A DNA stretch of 64,000 nt from positions 1,458 to 65,457 of the forward strand of contig NZ_LKPJ01000019.1 of assembly GCF_001443045.1 (NCBI RefSeq), given 5' to 3'. Source of the DNA: Burkholderia ambifaria (GTDB taxonomy: Bacteria; Pseudomonadota; Gammaproteobacteria; Burkholderiales; Burkholderiaceae). The position numbers and the translations under genes are program-made. Positions within the stretch are counted from its first letter, which is position 1; each line of letters starts with the position of its first letter. Below, in pieces: positions 49,484 to 59,376 of the stretch. The notes below the pieces were generated by a model. That model worked only from the letters and a program-made list of their open reading frames with translations. It ran no database searches and was not told the origin of the DNA.

Positions 49484-49818
49484 GCTACGCACTGCTGATC
49501 CTCGGGATGGCCGCGATCACCTATGCGATCCGGACGACGCTGTTCCTGTTCGGCGAGCGGCTGACCTTCCCGCCGCTTGTGCGGACCGCGCTCGGCTTCG
49601 TACCCGTCACCGTGCTGACTGCGATCATCGTGCCGATGACCGTGTCGCCGCACGGCGGCACGGCCGAGCTGACCTGGCGCAATCCGCAGCTGGTCGGCGC
49701 GCTCGCGGCCGTGCTCGTGTCGGCGACGACGCGCCGGCCGCTCGTGACGATCGCGCTCGGGCTCGCAGTGTTCTTCTTCTGGCAAGGGATCGTGATGCCG
49801 CACTGGCTGCCGGCCTGA
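49480..49818 (+). CDS. azlD: Branched-chain amino acid exporter, small subunit (AzlD)
   Basis: A 112-aa membrane protein with about four hydrophobic segments, partner of AzlC. MAAITYAIRTTLFLFGERL and RTALGFVPVTVLTAIIVP are typical of AzlD. It starts at the GTG at 49480, overlapping azlC (GTGA). Confidence 0.9.
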   Translation: MSYALLILGMAAITYAIRTTLFLFGERLTFPPLVRTALGFVPVTVLTAIIVPMTVSPHGGTAELTWRNPQLVGALAAVLVSATTRRPLVTIALGLAVFFFWQGIVMPHWLPA

Positions 49819-49977
49819 GCGGACGTCGCCGGCCGCGCTCAAGTTTCCGTCCTGCGCGCCGATATAGGGGATGAAGATCCGCCATCGGCCTCGGCGCGAA
49901 CCGGTCCGTCGACGCTGCGCCCATACCGGTGCACGGCGTCGGACGCCGGCACGCGCGGGCCGCCATCGAGACGATTC

Positions 49978-50742
49978 ATGGGCCAGATCACCCTTTCCCT
50001 CAAGGACGACACGCTTGCGTCCCTGCGCAAGGACTACGACGCGTTCGTGCGCGTGTCGCTGAAACTCGACCCGCAGTTCGCGACGCCGTCGTTCGAGGAC
50101 TTCCTGCGTGCCAAGCTGCTCGACAACATGGTGCCGCTGACCGAGCATGCCGTGCAGCGGATGCTCGAGGGTGGCCAGTACGCGTGGGCGAAACGCACGC
50201 TCGACAAGGAATTCCCGGACGTCGTCGCGATCCTGATGCGGCAGGCCGGCGAATTCGGCTTCGGCTTCGCGTCGCGCTCGGAATGGACGCCTGACGAGCT
50301 CGCGAAGGCGTGCCGCGACTGGGCCAAGGCGATCGTCACCGAAGCGCAAGGCGATCCGTCGCTCGTCGATCCGCTCGCCGCGCAGATCAAGAGCGCGGTG
50401 CACGACATCCAGGCACTCGAGGAAATGATGCAGACGCCCGCGTGGCGGCTCGCGGAATCGCTGCGCCAGCGCATCTACGAGGCGAAGCTCGCATGCGAGA
50501 TGAGCGTCGGCAGCGCCGCGCGCGACAAGCTCGGCGAACTGCGCGGCCTGCTGCGGCTCGGGCTCTCGCACGGTTCGTTCCAGAAACAGGAGGCGCAGCA
50601 GATCATGGAGTACCTGCGGCTGCTGAAGCCCGAAATCTTCGTCGACGAACCGTACGACGTGTTCACGCGGCTCGCCGCGTGGCTGCGCAGCGTGTTCACG
50701 CCGTCCGCCGCACGGCCGGCGCCGGAACAGCGCCGGCCATGA
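49978..50742 (+). CDS. Conserved-looking protein of unknown function (254 aa)
   Basis: I do not recognise this protein. It is soluble, mostly helical and charged, with no signal peptide. The start GQITLSLKDDTLASLRKDYDAF looks like a short strand and helix of the kind seen in ribbon-helix-helix or small DNA-binding N-termini, but this is weak. The middle (residues 60-200) has regular Leu/Ala heptads. A C-terminal LAAWLRSVF then a Pro/Ala tail end it. It stands alone between azlD and a stem-loop. Confidence 0.8.
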   Translation: MGQITLSLKDDTLASLRKDYDAFVRVSLKLDPQFATPSFEDFLRAKLLDNMVPLTEHAVQRMLEGGQYAWAKRTLDKEFPDVVAILMRQAGEFGFGFASRSEWTPDELAKACRDWAKAIVTEAQGDPSLVDPLAAQIKSAVHDIQALEEMMQTPAWRLAESLRQRIYEAKLACEMSVGSAARDKLGELRGLLRLGLSHGSFQKQEAQQIMEYLRLLKPEIFVDEPYDVFTRLAAWLRSVFTPSAARPAPEQRRP

Positions 50743-50766
50743 CGGTCCGGCCCCGCGCATGAAGAA

Positions 50767-50797
50767 CGGCCCGGTTCGCGCGAAGCGAACCGGGCCG
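50767..50797. terminator. Strong stem-loop between convergent genes
   Basis: A perfect 13-bp stem CGGCCCGGTTCGC/GCGAACCGGGCCG with a 5-base loop, without a T-run on either side. It lies 25 bp after the 254-aa gene and 62 bp after the convergent gene, so it may stop or stabilise both transcripts. Confidence 0.55.
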
Positions 50798-50859
50798 CCG
50801 GTCGATCGCCGTCACGACGCGCCGTCCGGGCCGGGCGTCGTGCGACGGTCTGGCACCGC

Positions 50860-51270
50860 TTACTGCGTGGCGCCCGAGGCCGATGCACCGCCCTGCACGC
50901 CGACCGACGCGCCGCCTTCGGTCGCTTCGTCGCCCACCTTCGACTTCGCCGAGCCGGCATGATGCTTGGCCGACTTCATCGCATGCTTCGCGTGCTTCTT
51001 GGTCGAGTGGACCGACGACGCCGCCGTATCCTTCGCGCCGTCGGCTGCCGCACCGACTGCATCGGTTGCGCCGCCGACCGCATTGCCCGACACGTTGGCG
51101 CCGGCTCCGCCCTGCATACCCGCGCCGGCGCCTGCCCCTGCTGCCGGCGCCTGCGTCTGCACGCCGGCGCCCGCGGCGCCCTGTGTCGCGACGCCCGTCT
51201 GCGCAAATGCGGCCGAAGTGGCGAACGCCGTCAGCGCGGCACCGATCAGCATCGTACGAATCTTGGACAT
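50860..51270 (-). CDS. Small exported Ala/Gly- and His/Lys-rich protein
   Basis: A 136-aa protein with a clear signal peptide (residues 1-23, ending SAAFAQ). The mature part is low complexity. An Ala/Gly/Gln section comes first (residues 25-80), then a His/Lys/Ser section (about 88-112, KKHAKHAMKSAKHHAGSAKS), then a Gly/Ala tail. A strong GAGGAGG lies 6 bp before the ATG at 51270, which supports high expression. The composition resembles small acid-inducible or metal-binding exported proteins, but I cannot name a family. Confidence 0.82.
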   Translation of the reverse strand: MSKIRTMLIGAALTAFATSAAFAQTGVATQGAAGAGVQTQAPAAGAGAGAGMQGGAGANVSGNAVGGATDAVGAAADGAKDTAASSVHSTKKHAKHAMKSAKHHAGSAKSKVGDEATEGGASVGVQGGASASGATQ

Positions 51271-51550
51271 GACAATCCTCCTCAAGAAGTTGTGGGCGCG
51301 GAGCGCATCGATACGCTCCGTCGCGTCCCCTGCCGCAACACGCAGCAGGTACGACAGAAGACCCGCGGGACGCACGCCCGGTTCTCGAATCTGTCAGACT
51401 GTTACCCACCGTTTCATTTGCTGACGAATCGCTCACAGTCCTTAACAACTGCGGTGCGCGCGCCTGCACGAACGTCCGCGCTCGCGTGCCGGGCCGCGGT
51501 GCCGTATGATGCGGGGCGATTCCTCCCGCGCATCGCGCGCTTCCTTCGTC

Positions 51551-51769
51551 ATGCCCAATCTGGATTTCACGCTGACCGGCGAATACGTCGAGCTGCACAA
51601 CCTTCTCAAGATCACCGGCCTCGCCGATAGCGGCGGCACCGCGAAGATGTTCGTCGCGTCCGGCGCGGTGAAAGTCGACGGCGTGGTCGAGCTGCGCAAG
51701 ACCTGCAAGATCCGCGCGGGCCAGGTCGTGCTGTTCGGCGATACGCGGATCGCCGTGCACGACGCATAG
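51551..51769 (+). CDS. S4-domain RNA-binding protein (YbcJ-like)
   Basis: A 72-aa protein that is almost entirely one S4 RNA-binding fold: ELHNLLKITGLADSGGTAK, then GAVKVDGVVELRKTCKIRAG. It matches the YbcJ group in length and layout. The ATG at 51551 fits the family start; an in-frame ATG at 51506 would add 15 unlikely residues. It stands alone with no clear ribosome binding site. Confidence 0.88.
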   Translation: MPNLDFTLTGEYVELHNLLKITGLADSGGTAKMFVASGAVKVDGVVELRKTCKIRAGQVVLFGDTRIAVHDA

Positions 51770-51839
51770 CGGTTCCCCCTTGCCGTGACATGGCCATCGG
51801 CGCGCGCGTTCGACACCGTTCGAATAAAGCCGTAAGCTA

Positions 51840-51867
51840 GCTGTCTCTCAAAATAAATACAGACAGC
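51840..51867. promoter_or_regulatory. Inverted repeat upstream of the MATE exporter
   Basis: GCTGTCT (51840-51846) and AGACAGC (51861-51867) flank an AT-rich 14-bp centre (CTCAAAATAAATAC). It ends 31 bp before the exporter start. It could be an operator or a hairpin in the leader. Confidence 0.45.
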
Positions 51868-51898
51868 GCGGGCACGCACCCGCGCGAGCGCTCATTCC

Positions 51899-53287
51899 AT
51901 GTCGCATTCCGGTCTTACGCGGACGGCCGCCGCGCCGCCGTCCCTGTCCAGTCATGCCGCCGATACCGCACGCCTCGCCGCGCCGCTCGCGATCGCGCAG
52001 CTCTCGCAGATGGCGATGAGCGTCACCGATACGGTATTGCTCGGCTCGCTCGGCCCCGATTCGCTCGCGGCGGGCGGCCTCGGCGCGAACTTCTTCTTCG
52101 TCATCGTGACCGTGCTGCAGGGCGTGCTGTCGTCGGTGAGCGTGAGCGTCGCGCATGCGCGCGGCGCACAGGCCGAGGATCGCGTGCCCCATATCTACTG
52201 GACGGGCTTCGTGCTGTCCGTGCTGCTCGCGATTCCGGCGATCGTCGCGCTGTCGCTGTCCGAACCGATCCTGCTGATGTTCCACGAGCCGCCGATGCTC
52301 GCGCATCACGTCGGCGAATACACCGGCATCCTGCGCTTCGCGGCGCTCGGCAGCCTGATCGGCGTCGGGCTGATGCGCGCGTTCCTGCCCGCGATCGGGG
52401 CCGCGCGGCGGCTGCTGTGGGTATCGATCGGCGGCGTCGGGGTCAACGGCGTGCTGAACTACGGGCTGATCCACGGCGCATTCGGCTTGCCGCGGCTCGG
52501 CTTCCTCGGCTCCGCGGTCGCGACGACCATCACGATCTGGCTCACCGCGCTCGCGCTGATCTGGCTGCTGCACGGCCGCCAGCGGTTCCGCCATTTCGTG
52601 ACCGCCGCCCGCCCGAAGCTGCCCGTGATGGGCGAGCTGATCGGCATCGGCTGGCCGGTGGCGATCACGTACGGAGTCGAATCGACGCTCTTTCTCGCCA
52701 CGGGCCTGACCATCGGCGTGCTCGGCGCGACGTCGCTTGCCGCGCACCAGATCGCGCTGAACGTCGCATCGGTGGCGTTCATGGTGCCGCTCGCGATCGG
52801 TCAGGCGGCCAACGTGCGGGTTGGCTACTGGGTCGGCGCCGGCGAACCGGTCGCCGCGCGGCACGCGGGCTTCGTCGCACTCGGCCTCGGCATCGCATTC
52901 ATGTCGCTGTCGGGGCTCGTGCTGATCGTCGCGCCGCATGCGATCGTCGGCCTGTACCTGCACCTCGACGACCCGGCCAACGCGGCGACGGTGTCGCTTG
53001 CGGCGTCGCTGCTCGGCATCGCCGCGGTGTTCCAGGTCGTGGACGGAATGCAGACTGTCGGGTCGGGTGCGCTACGCGGGCTGCGGGATACACGCATCCC
53101 GATGCTCGCGGCGACCCTCGGCTACTGGGGCATCGGCTTCCCGACCGGTTACTGGCTGGCGTTCCACGCGGGCCTCGGCGCACGCGGCCTGTGGTGGGGG
53201 CTCGCGGCCGGCCTCGCGAGCGTCGCCGTGCTGATGGCGTGGCGCTTTCACCTGAAGACATCGTCGCTCATCGCATCGACGCGCTGA
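51899..53287 (+). CDS. norM: MATE-family multidrug/sodium antiporter
   Basis: A 462-aa inner-membrane protein with twelve hydrophobic segments in two repeats, of the NorM type: AAPLAIAQLSQMAMSVTDTVLLG in the first half and IGIGWPVAITYGVESTLFLATG in the second. Such pumps exchange cationic drugs or dyes for Na+ or H+. NorM in Burkholderia has been linked to norfloxacin and polymyxin tolerance, but the paralogue identity here is not proven. Confidence 0.88.
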   Translation: MSHSGLTRTAAAPPSLSSHAADTARLAAPLAIAQLSQMAMSVTDTVLLGSLGPDSLAAGGLGANFFFVIVTVLQGVLSSVSVSVAHARGAQAEDRVPHIYWTGFVLSVLLAIPAIVALSLSEPILLMFHEPPMLAHHVGEYTGILRFAALGSLIGVGLMRAFLPAIGAARRLLWVSIGGVGVNGVLNYGLIHGAFGLPRLGFLGSAVATTITIWLTALALIWLLHGRQRFRHFVTAARPKLPVMGELIGIGWPVAITYGVESTLFLATGLTIGVLGATSLAAHQIALNVASVAFMVPLAIGQAANVRVGYWVGAGEPVAARHAGFVALGLGIAFMSLSGLVLIVAPHAIVGLYLHLDDPANAATVSLAASLLGIAAVFQVVDGMQTVGSGALRGLRDTRIPMLAATLGYWGIGFPTGYWLAFHAGLGARGLWWGLAAGLASVAVLMAWRFHLKTSSLIASTR

Positions 53288-53428
53288 GCGCGACACGACG
53301 CAAAATCGCGGCCGGCGCTATGCTTGTCGGTTGAAGACCCACGACGCCGCGCCAGCGGCGCGACTGCCTCACGATACGCCAGACGCCGCGCGACGCGCGG
53401 CCTTTCCCCTTCCCAAGAGGAGTGCATC

Positions 53429-54823
<1,395 letters not shown>

Positions 54824-54887
54824 TCGCAGGTTTGACGCGATGACGGGACGGGCGCGGCGCGAACGCGGCGCCCGGCGCCCGGTACCG

Positions 54888-55400
54888 TCAGACGGTGCCC
54901 TTCGCCACTTCCTCGGGCTTCATCTCGACGATCTTGTCGAGCGCGGCGCGCACGTCGGCCGCATATTTCGCCAGCACCTTCTGCTCGTCGGTCTCGGGCA
55001 CGAACGGCGGCACCGGCACTGGGTTGCCGTTCTCGTCGACCGCGACGAACACGACCAGGCAGTCGGTCGTCTGGCGCAGCACGCCGCCTTTCGGATCGCC
55101 GGCATGCACGGACACATGGATGTGCATGCTGGTGCGGCCCGTCGCGACGACGCGCGCCTTCAGTTCAACCAGGTTACCGACGAGAATCGGACGCTGGAAA
55201 CGGATGTTGCCGACGCTGACCGTCACGCAGTAGCGGCTCGACCAGACTGCCGCGCACGCATACGCGACCTCGTCGATCCACTTCATCAGTGCGCCGCCGT
55301 GCACCTTGCCGCCGAAGTTCACGGACGACGGCTCGGCGAGGAAGCGGAATACGGTTTCGGTGCGGTCGAGGGCGGCCGGTACAGGGGACGGTTGGGACAT
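54888..55400 (-). CDS. Acyl-CoA thioesterase, hotdog fold
   Basis: A 170-aa hotdog-fold thioesterase of the YciA/BFIT type. The active-site region is SVNFGGKVHGGALMKWIDEVAYACA with the catalytic Asp, and QRPILVGNLVELKARVV is the second strand block. It hydrolyses medium or long acyl-CoA by family resemblance. It is convergent with fumC. Confidence 0.9.
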   Translation of the reverse strand: MSQPSPVPAALDRTETVFRFLAEPSSVNFGGKVHGGALMKWIDEVAYACAAVWSSRYCVTVSVGNIRFQRPILVGNLVELKARVVATGRTSMHIHVSVHAGDPKGGVLRQTTDCLVVFVAVDENGNPVPVPPFVPETDEQKVLAKYAADVRAALDKIVEMKPEEVAKGTV

Positions 55401-55530
55401 CGTGGTAGCTCCAGGCGGCGGGGTACGGCAATCGGCGCATTATACGTTGCACTGCGACAACACGTCGCAGTTCCCGCCGGGCGGCCACCCACGCGTTGAA
55501 CCGGCATCGGCACGGAGATTCGGCGCCCCG

Positions 55531-55671
55531 TCAGCGGCGCACCGTGATTCCCTGATCGATCGTCCCGTACATCTCGAGGCTGCCGCCCCGCTCGCCGGCG
55601 GCACCCGCGCCGCCCTGCGCACAGGCCGCGCAGACGAGCGCAGCCGCCAACAGGCAGAAAATCGTCTTCAT
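55531..55671 (-). CDS. 46-aa exported peptide with porin-like end
   Basis: A 46-aa open frame: MKTIFCLLAAALVCAACA is a convincing signal peptide (AxA-type site before QGG), with two Cys that do not form a standard lipobox. The mature part is about 28 residues and ends GGSLEMYGTIDQGITVRR. That end resembles the first strand of Burkholderia porins (SVTLYGxxDxGI). No strong ribosome binding site is visible. It could be a real small exported protein or a porin relic. Confidence 0.55.
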   Translation of the reverse strand: MKTIFCLLAAALVCAACAQGGAGAAGERGGSLEMYGTIDQGITVRR

Positions 55672-55844
55672 CGTTGCATCGTGTCGCATCCGGCGGCCCA
55701 CTGCCGCCGCGTCCGGTCATTCTACGCGTGCGCGGTCGCCGGCCGCGGCCGTACGCACCCCGCCGCATCCGACATTTCATCCGAACGCGAAACATCGAAT
55801 GTACGCAACGCCTACACTGCAGTCATTCCGCCCGACGAGACACG

Positions 55845-56567
55845 ATGATGACCGATCAAGACGACCACCACTTTCCCGGCCTGAGCCGGATCGGCGCACT
55901 GATTGCCGATCCGGGGCGCGCCGCGATGCTGTGGGTGCTGATGGACGGCAGCGCGCGTCCGGCCGGCGAACTGACGATGATCGCGGGGCTGTCGCCGTCC
56001 GCGGCGAGCGCGCATCTCTCGCGCCTGACCGAAGGCGGCCTGCTCGCGCTCGACGTGCGCGGCCGGCACCGCTACTACCGGCTTGCATCGGCCGACATCG
56101 CAGCATCGCTCGAGGCGCTCGCGAACGTGGCCCGCGCGGCCGCGCCGAACCGCCCGGTGCCGCCGCCGTCGCGCACGGTGCCGGCCGAGCTGCGCTACGC
56201 GCGCACCTGCTACGACCACATGGCCGGCGAACTCGCGGTCCGCATCTTCGACGGGCTCACCGCGCGCGGCTGGCTGCATGCGGACGGCGACGCGATCGAG
56301 ACCACCGAGCTCGGCACGCAGGCACTCGCACGCTGGGGCATCGACGTCGCGCAGCAGCGCGCGCGCCGGCGCCGCTTCGCATGCGGCTGCCTCGACTGGA
56401 GCGAGCGCCGCGCGCATCTCGGCGGCGCGCTCGGCGCGGCACTGCTCGACAGCTTTTGCGCACACGGCTGGATCGAGCGCACCGCACGGCCGCGCGTGCT
56501 GCGGGTCACCGTGCCCGGACAGCAGCTTTTCGACGACTGGCTTGCGTCCGGGCTTACGTCCGCTTGA
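55845..56567 (+). CDS. ArsR-type winged-helix regulator
   Basis: A 240-aa regulator. The first 90 residues are an ArsR winged helix (PGRAAMLWVLMDGSARPAGEL, then LSPSAASAHLSRLTEGGLLA and GRHRYYRLA). A C-terminal domain of about 100 residues (ELRYARTCYDHMAGELAVRI, then RRRRFACGCLDWSERRAHLGG) is of the type seen in larger ArsR repressors; the two Cys in ACGC could bind metal or thiol ligands. The target is unknown. Two ATGs (55845 and 55848) are equally possible. Confidence 0.85.
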   Translation: MMTDQDDHHFPGLSRIGALIADPGRAAMLWVLMDGSARPAGELTMIAGLSPSAASAHLSRLTEGGLLALDVRGRHRYYRLASADIAASLEALANVARAAAPNRPVPPPSRTVPAELRYARTCYDHMAGELAVRIFDGLTARGWLHADGDAIETTELGTQALARWGIDVAQQRARRRRFACGCLDWSERRAHLGGALGAALLDSFCAHGWIERTARPRVLRVTVPGQQLFDDWLASGLTSA

Positions 56568-56729
56568 CACGCGCATTGCGACCGGGCAACAACGGCGCTC
56601 GATGGACAGGTTTTGTTACATCGCGTGCCATCCGACTTACAAAACACCGAGCACTGAAACAGGCCGAGCGGATATTGTGAACTGGACGGCACGAATCGAC
56701 GCGCCGCGATCACGACGAAGACGCTCATC

Positions 56730-59267
56730 ATGGCTTCCCTGTTCACGCTCAAGCGAACCGCACGCTGCACGCTGCTCGCGTTCGCCGCGCTGGCGACCCT
56801 GCCCCCCGCATTCGCGCAAGCGACCCCGGCCGCACCGTATGCGACCGCCGCCCGGCAGCCGGGCGGTGATCCGCCAAGCCGCGTCGCCCGGCTCAACTAC
56901 ATGTCGGGTGCCGTGACGACGGAGCCGGCCGGCACCGATACGTGGTCGTACGCCGCCGTGAACCGGCCGCTGACGACGGGCGACCAGCTGTGGAACGACG
57001 CCGGTGCGCGCTCGGAGCTGCACATCGGCTCGACCGCGGTGCGGCTCGGTGAATCGACGAGCCTGTCGGTGCTGAACCTCGACGACACGACGACGCAACT
57101 GAAGGTCGGACTCGGCACCGTATCGACGCACGTGCGCGATCTGCCGTCCGGCGGGTCGTACGAAATCGATACGCCCAATCTCGCGCTCGGCATCACGGGC
57201 CCCGGCGACTATCGCGTCGATGTCGCGCCGAACGGCGCGAGCACGACGGTGACCGTGCGCAGCGGCAGCGCGACCGTATACGGCAGCAATGGGCAGTACC
57301 CGCTGTCGCCCGGCCAGCAGGTCGTGTTCACCGGCACCGACCTGCAGGTCGCGCAGCAATCGGCCGCGCCGGCCCCGGATGCGCTCGATCAGTGGGCCGC
57401 CAGCCGCGATGCAGCCGAGCAGCGCTCGGTATCGGCCCGCTACGTGTCGCGCGATATTCCCGGCTACCAGGATCTCGACGCGAACGGCACGTGGCGCGAG
57501 ACCCCGAACTACGGTGCGGTCTGGGTGCCCAACGACACGCCGGCCGACTGGGCGCCGTATCACGACGGCCACTGGATCTGGCAGGCACCGTGGGGCTGGA
57601 CGTGGGTCGACGATGCGCCGTGGGGCTTCGCGCCGTACCACTACGGCCGCTGGGCCTATGTGGACGACAGCTGGGCGTGGGTGCCCGGCCCGACGGTGGT
57701 CAGCCAGCCGCCCGTCTACGCGCCGGCGCTCGTCGCATTCGTGGGCGGCGGCGGCGGTCCCGACTGGAGCGTCGCGCTGACGGTCGGCGGCGTCGCCGCA
57801 GCCGGCTGCGCATGGTTCGCACTCGGCCCGGGCGAACCGTGGCATCCCGGCTGGGGCGGCTGGAGCCCGCACTACTACGATCGCGTGAACCGGAACATCG
57901 TGGTCAATAACGTCACGGTGAACAAGACCGTGAACGTGACGAACATCACCAACATCACGAACATCAACAAGACGTACGTGAACTTCCGCGCACCGCACGC
58001 GATTACGGCCGTGCCGGCGTCCGCCTTCGTGCACGGCCAGCCGGTCGCGCACTTCTCGCAACACGTCGATCCGAAGCAATGGCGCAACGCGCACGTGATG
58101 CCGGGCACGCCCGGCATTGCGCCGGTGCGCCAGAGCTTTACCGGCGGATTGCGCGCGGCCAGCTACCGGCCGCCGGCGGCGATCGGCCAGCACACGTTCG
58201 TCGCAACGCGCAATCCGGCGGTGCCGGCCGCGTATCGCGACCAGGCGGCCGCCCATCTCGCACGGCAGGGCGGACACGTGCCCGGCGCGGGCACCCCTGT
58301 CGCCAGGACCAGCGTACCGGCCGACTATACGGCTCGCCCGGTCCGCGTGCCGGGCAATCCGAAAGCCGGCGCATGGGCGATGCGCAACGTGCAGCTCGTG
58401 AATCCGCACGGCCCCGTCGTGCAACCGGCGCACGCGCCGCACGAAGGCCAGCCGGCCCCGACACAGGCGGCACGGCCAGGCGCGCCGATGCCGCTCGTGC
58501 AGAATGGCATGCGACCGATGAACGGCGAGGCCCCCAATGCGCCGCGCTTCGCCAACGGCGCGACGCCGCAGGCGCCGGGCAATCCGGCTCCGCATCAGGC
58601 ATTGGGTCCGGGAAATGGCGTCCCGCACCCGCCGACGGCCGGCAACGAGCCGGCCCCGCGCGACAACGCGCATGCAGCCGCGGCGCCCGCCCCTGCCTGG
58701 ATGCAGCCGCACACACCGATGGAGCGTCAGCGCGCGACGCCGCCGACCGCGCTCCACGCAGCGGGCCAGAATGCGTTGCCGCCCGTGCGCGGCGCGGCGC
58801 CGGTCCCGCATCAGGAAGGCGCGCCCGTAACGCAACCCGGCGGGCGGCAGGAAACGCCGCGTGCGTCGCCGCAACCGCGACCCGACACGACCGCGCAGAT
58901 TCCGCAGCCGCGTCCGCGCCCCGATTTCCCGACGCCGGCCCAACATGCGCAGCCGCGTCCGGAGCGGACTGCGCCGGCGCCGCAACCGCGCCCCGAATTC
59001 GCGCAACCGGCACCGCACCGCGAAGTCGCACCGCCGCGCGTGAACGAGTACCGCCCACCCGCACACGTGGCGCATGAAATGCCGCGACCGCAACCGCAGG
59101 CTCCGCGCATGGAGCCGCGGCCGTCGATGCCCGCGCCTCGCATGGAACCGCGACCGTCGATGCCCGCACCGCACATGGAACCGCGGCCGCAACCGACGCC
59201 GCACGTCGAGGCGCCGCACCCGAGCAATCCGCCGCCCGGCGGCCACGACGAGCGGCGTCATCAGTAA
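56730..59267 (+). CDS. Large exported FecR-like/DUF6600-type proline-rich protein
   Basis: An 845-aa exported protein. A signal peptide (residues 1-29, PPAFAQ) is followed by a FecR-like domain (about 70-205, SELHIGSTAVRLGESTSLSV). Trp/Tyr-rich repeats come next (about 250-320, WVPNDTPADWAPYHDGHWIW, WTWVDDAPWGFAPYHYGRW), as in DUF6600 proteins. Then come an Asn/Thr-rich stretch (about 388-415, NNVTVNKTVNVTNITNITN) and a Pro/Ala/Gln-rich half with 11-residue C-terminal repeats (MEPRPSMPAP). It has no membrane anchor besides the signal peptide. Its function is not known to me. Confidence 0.85.
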   Translation: MASLFTLKRTARCTLLAFAALATLPPAFAQATPAAPYATAARQPGGDPPSRVARLNYMSGAVTTEPAGTDTWSYAAVNRPLTTGDQLWNDAGARSELHIGSTAVRLGESTSLSVLNLDDTTTQLKVGLGTVSTHVRDLPSGGSYEIDTPNLALGITGPGDYRVDVAPNGASTTVTVRSGSATVYGSNGQYPLSPGQQVVFTGTDLQVAQQSAAPAPDALDQWAASRDAAEQRSVSARYVSRDIPGYQDLDANGTWRETPNYGAVWVPNDTPADWAPYHDGHWIWQAPWGWTWVDDAPWGFAPYHYGRWAYVDDSWAWVPGPTVVSQPPVYAPALVAFVGGGGGPDWSVALTVGGVAAAGCAWFALGPGEPWHPGWGGWSPHYYDRVNRNIVVNNVTVNKTVNVTNITNITNINKTYVNFRAPHAITAVPASAFVHGQPVAHFSQHVDPKQWRNAHVMPGTPGIAPVRQSFTGGLRAASYRPPAAIGQHTFVATRNPAVPAAYRDQAAAHLARQGGHVPGAGTPVARTSVPADYTARPVRVPGNPKAGAWAMRNVQLVNPHGPVVQPAHAPHEGQPAPTQAARPGAPMPLVQNGMRPMNGEAPNAPRFANGATPQAPGNPAPHQALGPGNGVPHPPTAGNEPAPRDNAHAAAAPAPAWMQPHTPMERQRATPPTALHAAGQNALPPVRGAAPVPHQEGAPVTQPGGRQETPRASPQPRPDTTAQIPQPRPRPDFPTPAQHAQPRPERTAPAPQPRPEFAQPAPHREVAPPRVNEYRPPAHVAHEMPRPQPQAPRMEPRPSMPAPRMEPRPSMPAPHMEPRPQPTPHVEAPHPSNPPPGGHDERRHQ
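59109..59195 (+). repeat. 33-bp tandem repeats at the end of the proline-rich gene
   Basis: Three copies, beginning at 59109, 59142 and 59175, of an ATGGAACCGCGGCCGTC-type unit encode MEPRPSMPAPR/H. The period is 33 bp and stays in frame. Confidence 0.8.
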
Positions 59268-59285
59268 CGATCGCCCGAAGAAACA

Positions 59286-59326
59286 GAAAGGCCCGACCGG
59301 CGGGTATGCCGGTCGGGCCTTCTTCA
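59286..59326 (+). terminator. Rho-independent terminator after the proline-rich gene
   Basis: A 14-bp perfect stem AAGGCCCGACCGGC (59288-59301) and GCCGGTCGGGCCTT (59308-59321) with a 6-base loop. A short T/C-rich tail follows. It also faces the end of thyA. Confidence 0.85.
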
Positions 59327-59376
59327 CTCTGCCGGATGCGGGTCGTACAACCCGCGCCGCCAGCGGGCGCCGCTGC

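Noticed and set aside
56637-59327. An 896-codon frame antisense to the proline-rich exported protein
   Set aside because: Its Arg/His/Gly bias is the complement of Pro/Ala codons, with no recognisable motif. The plus-strand gene has a signal peptide and domains.
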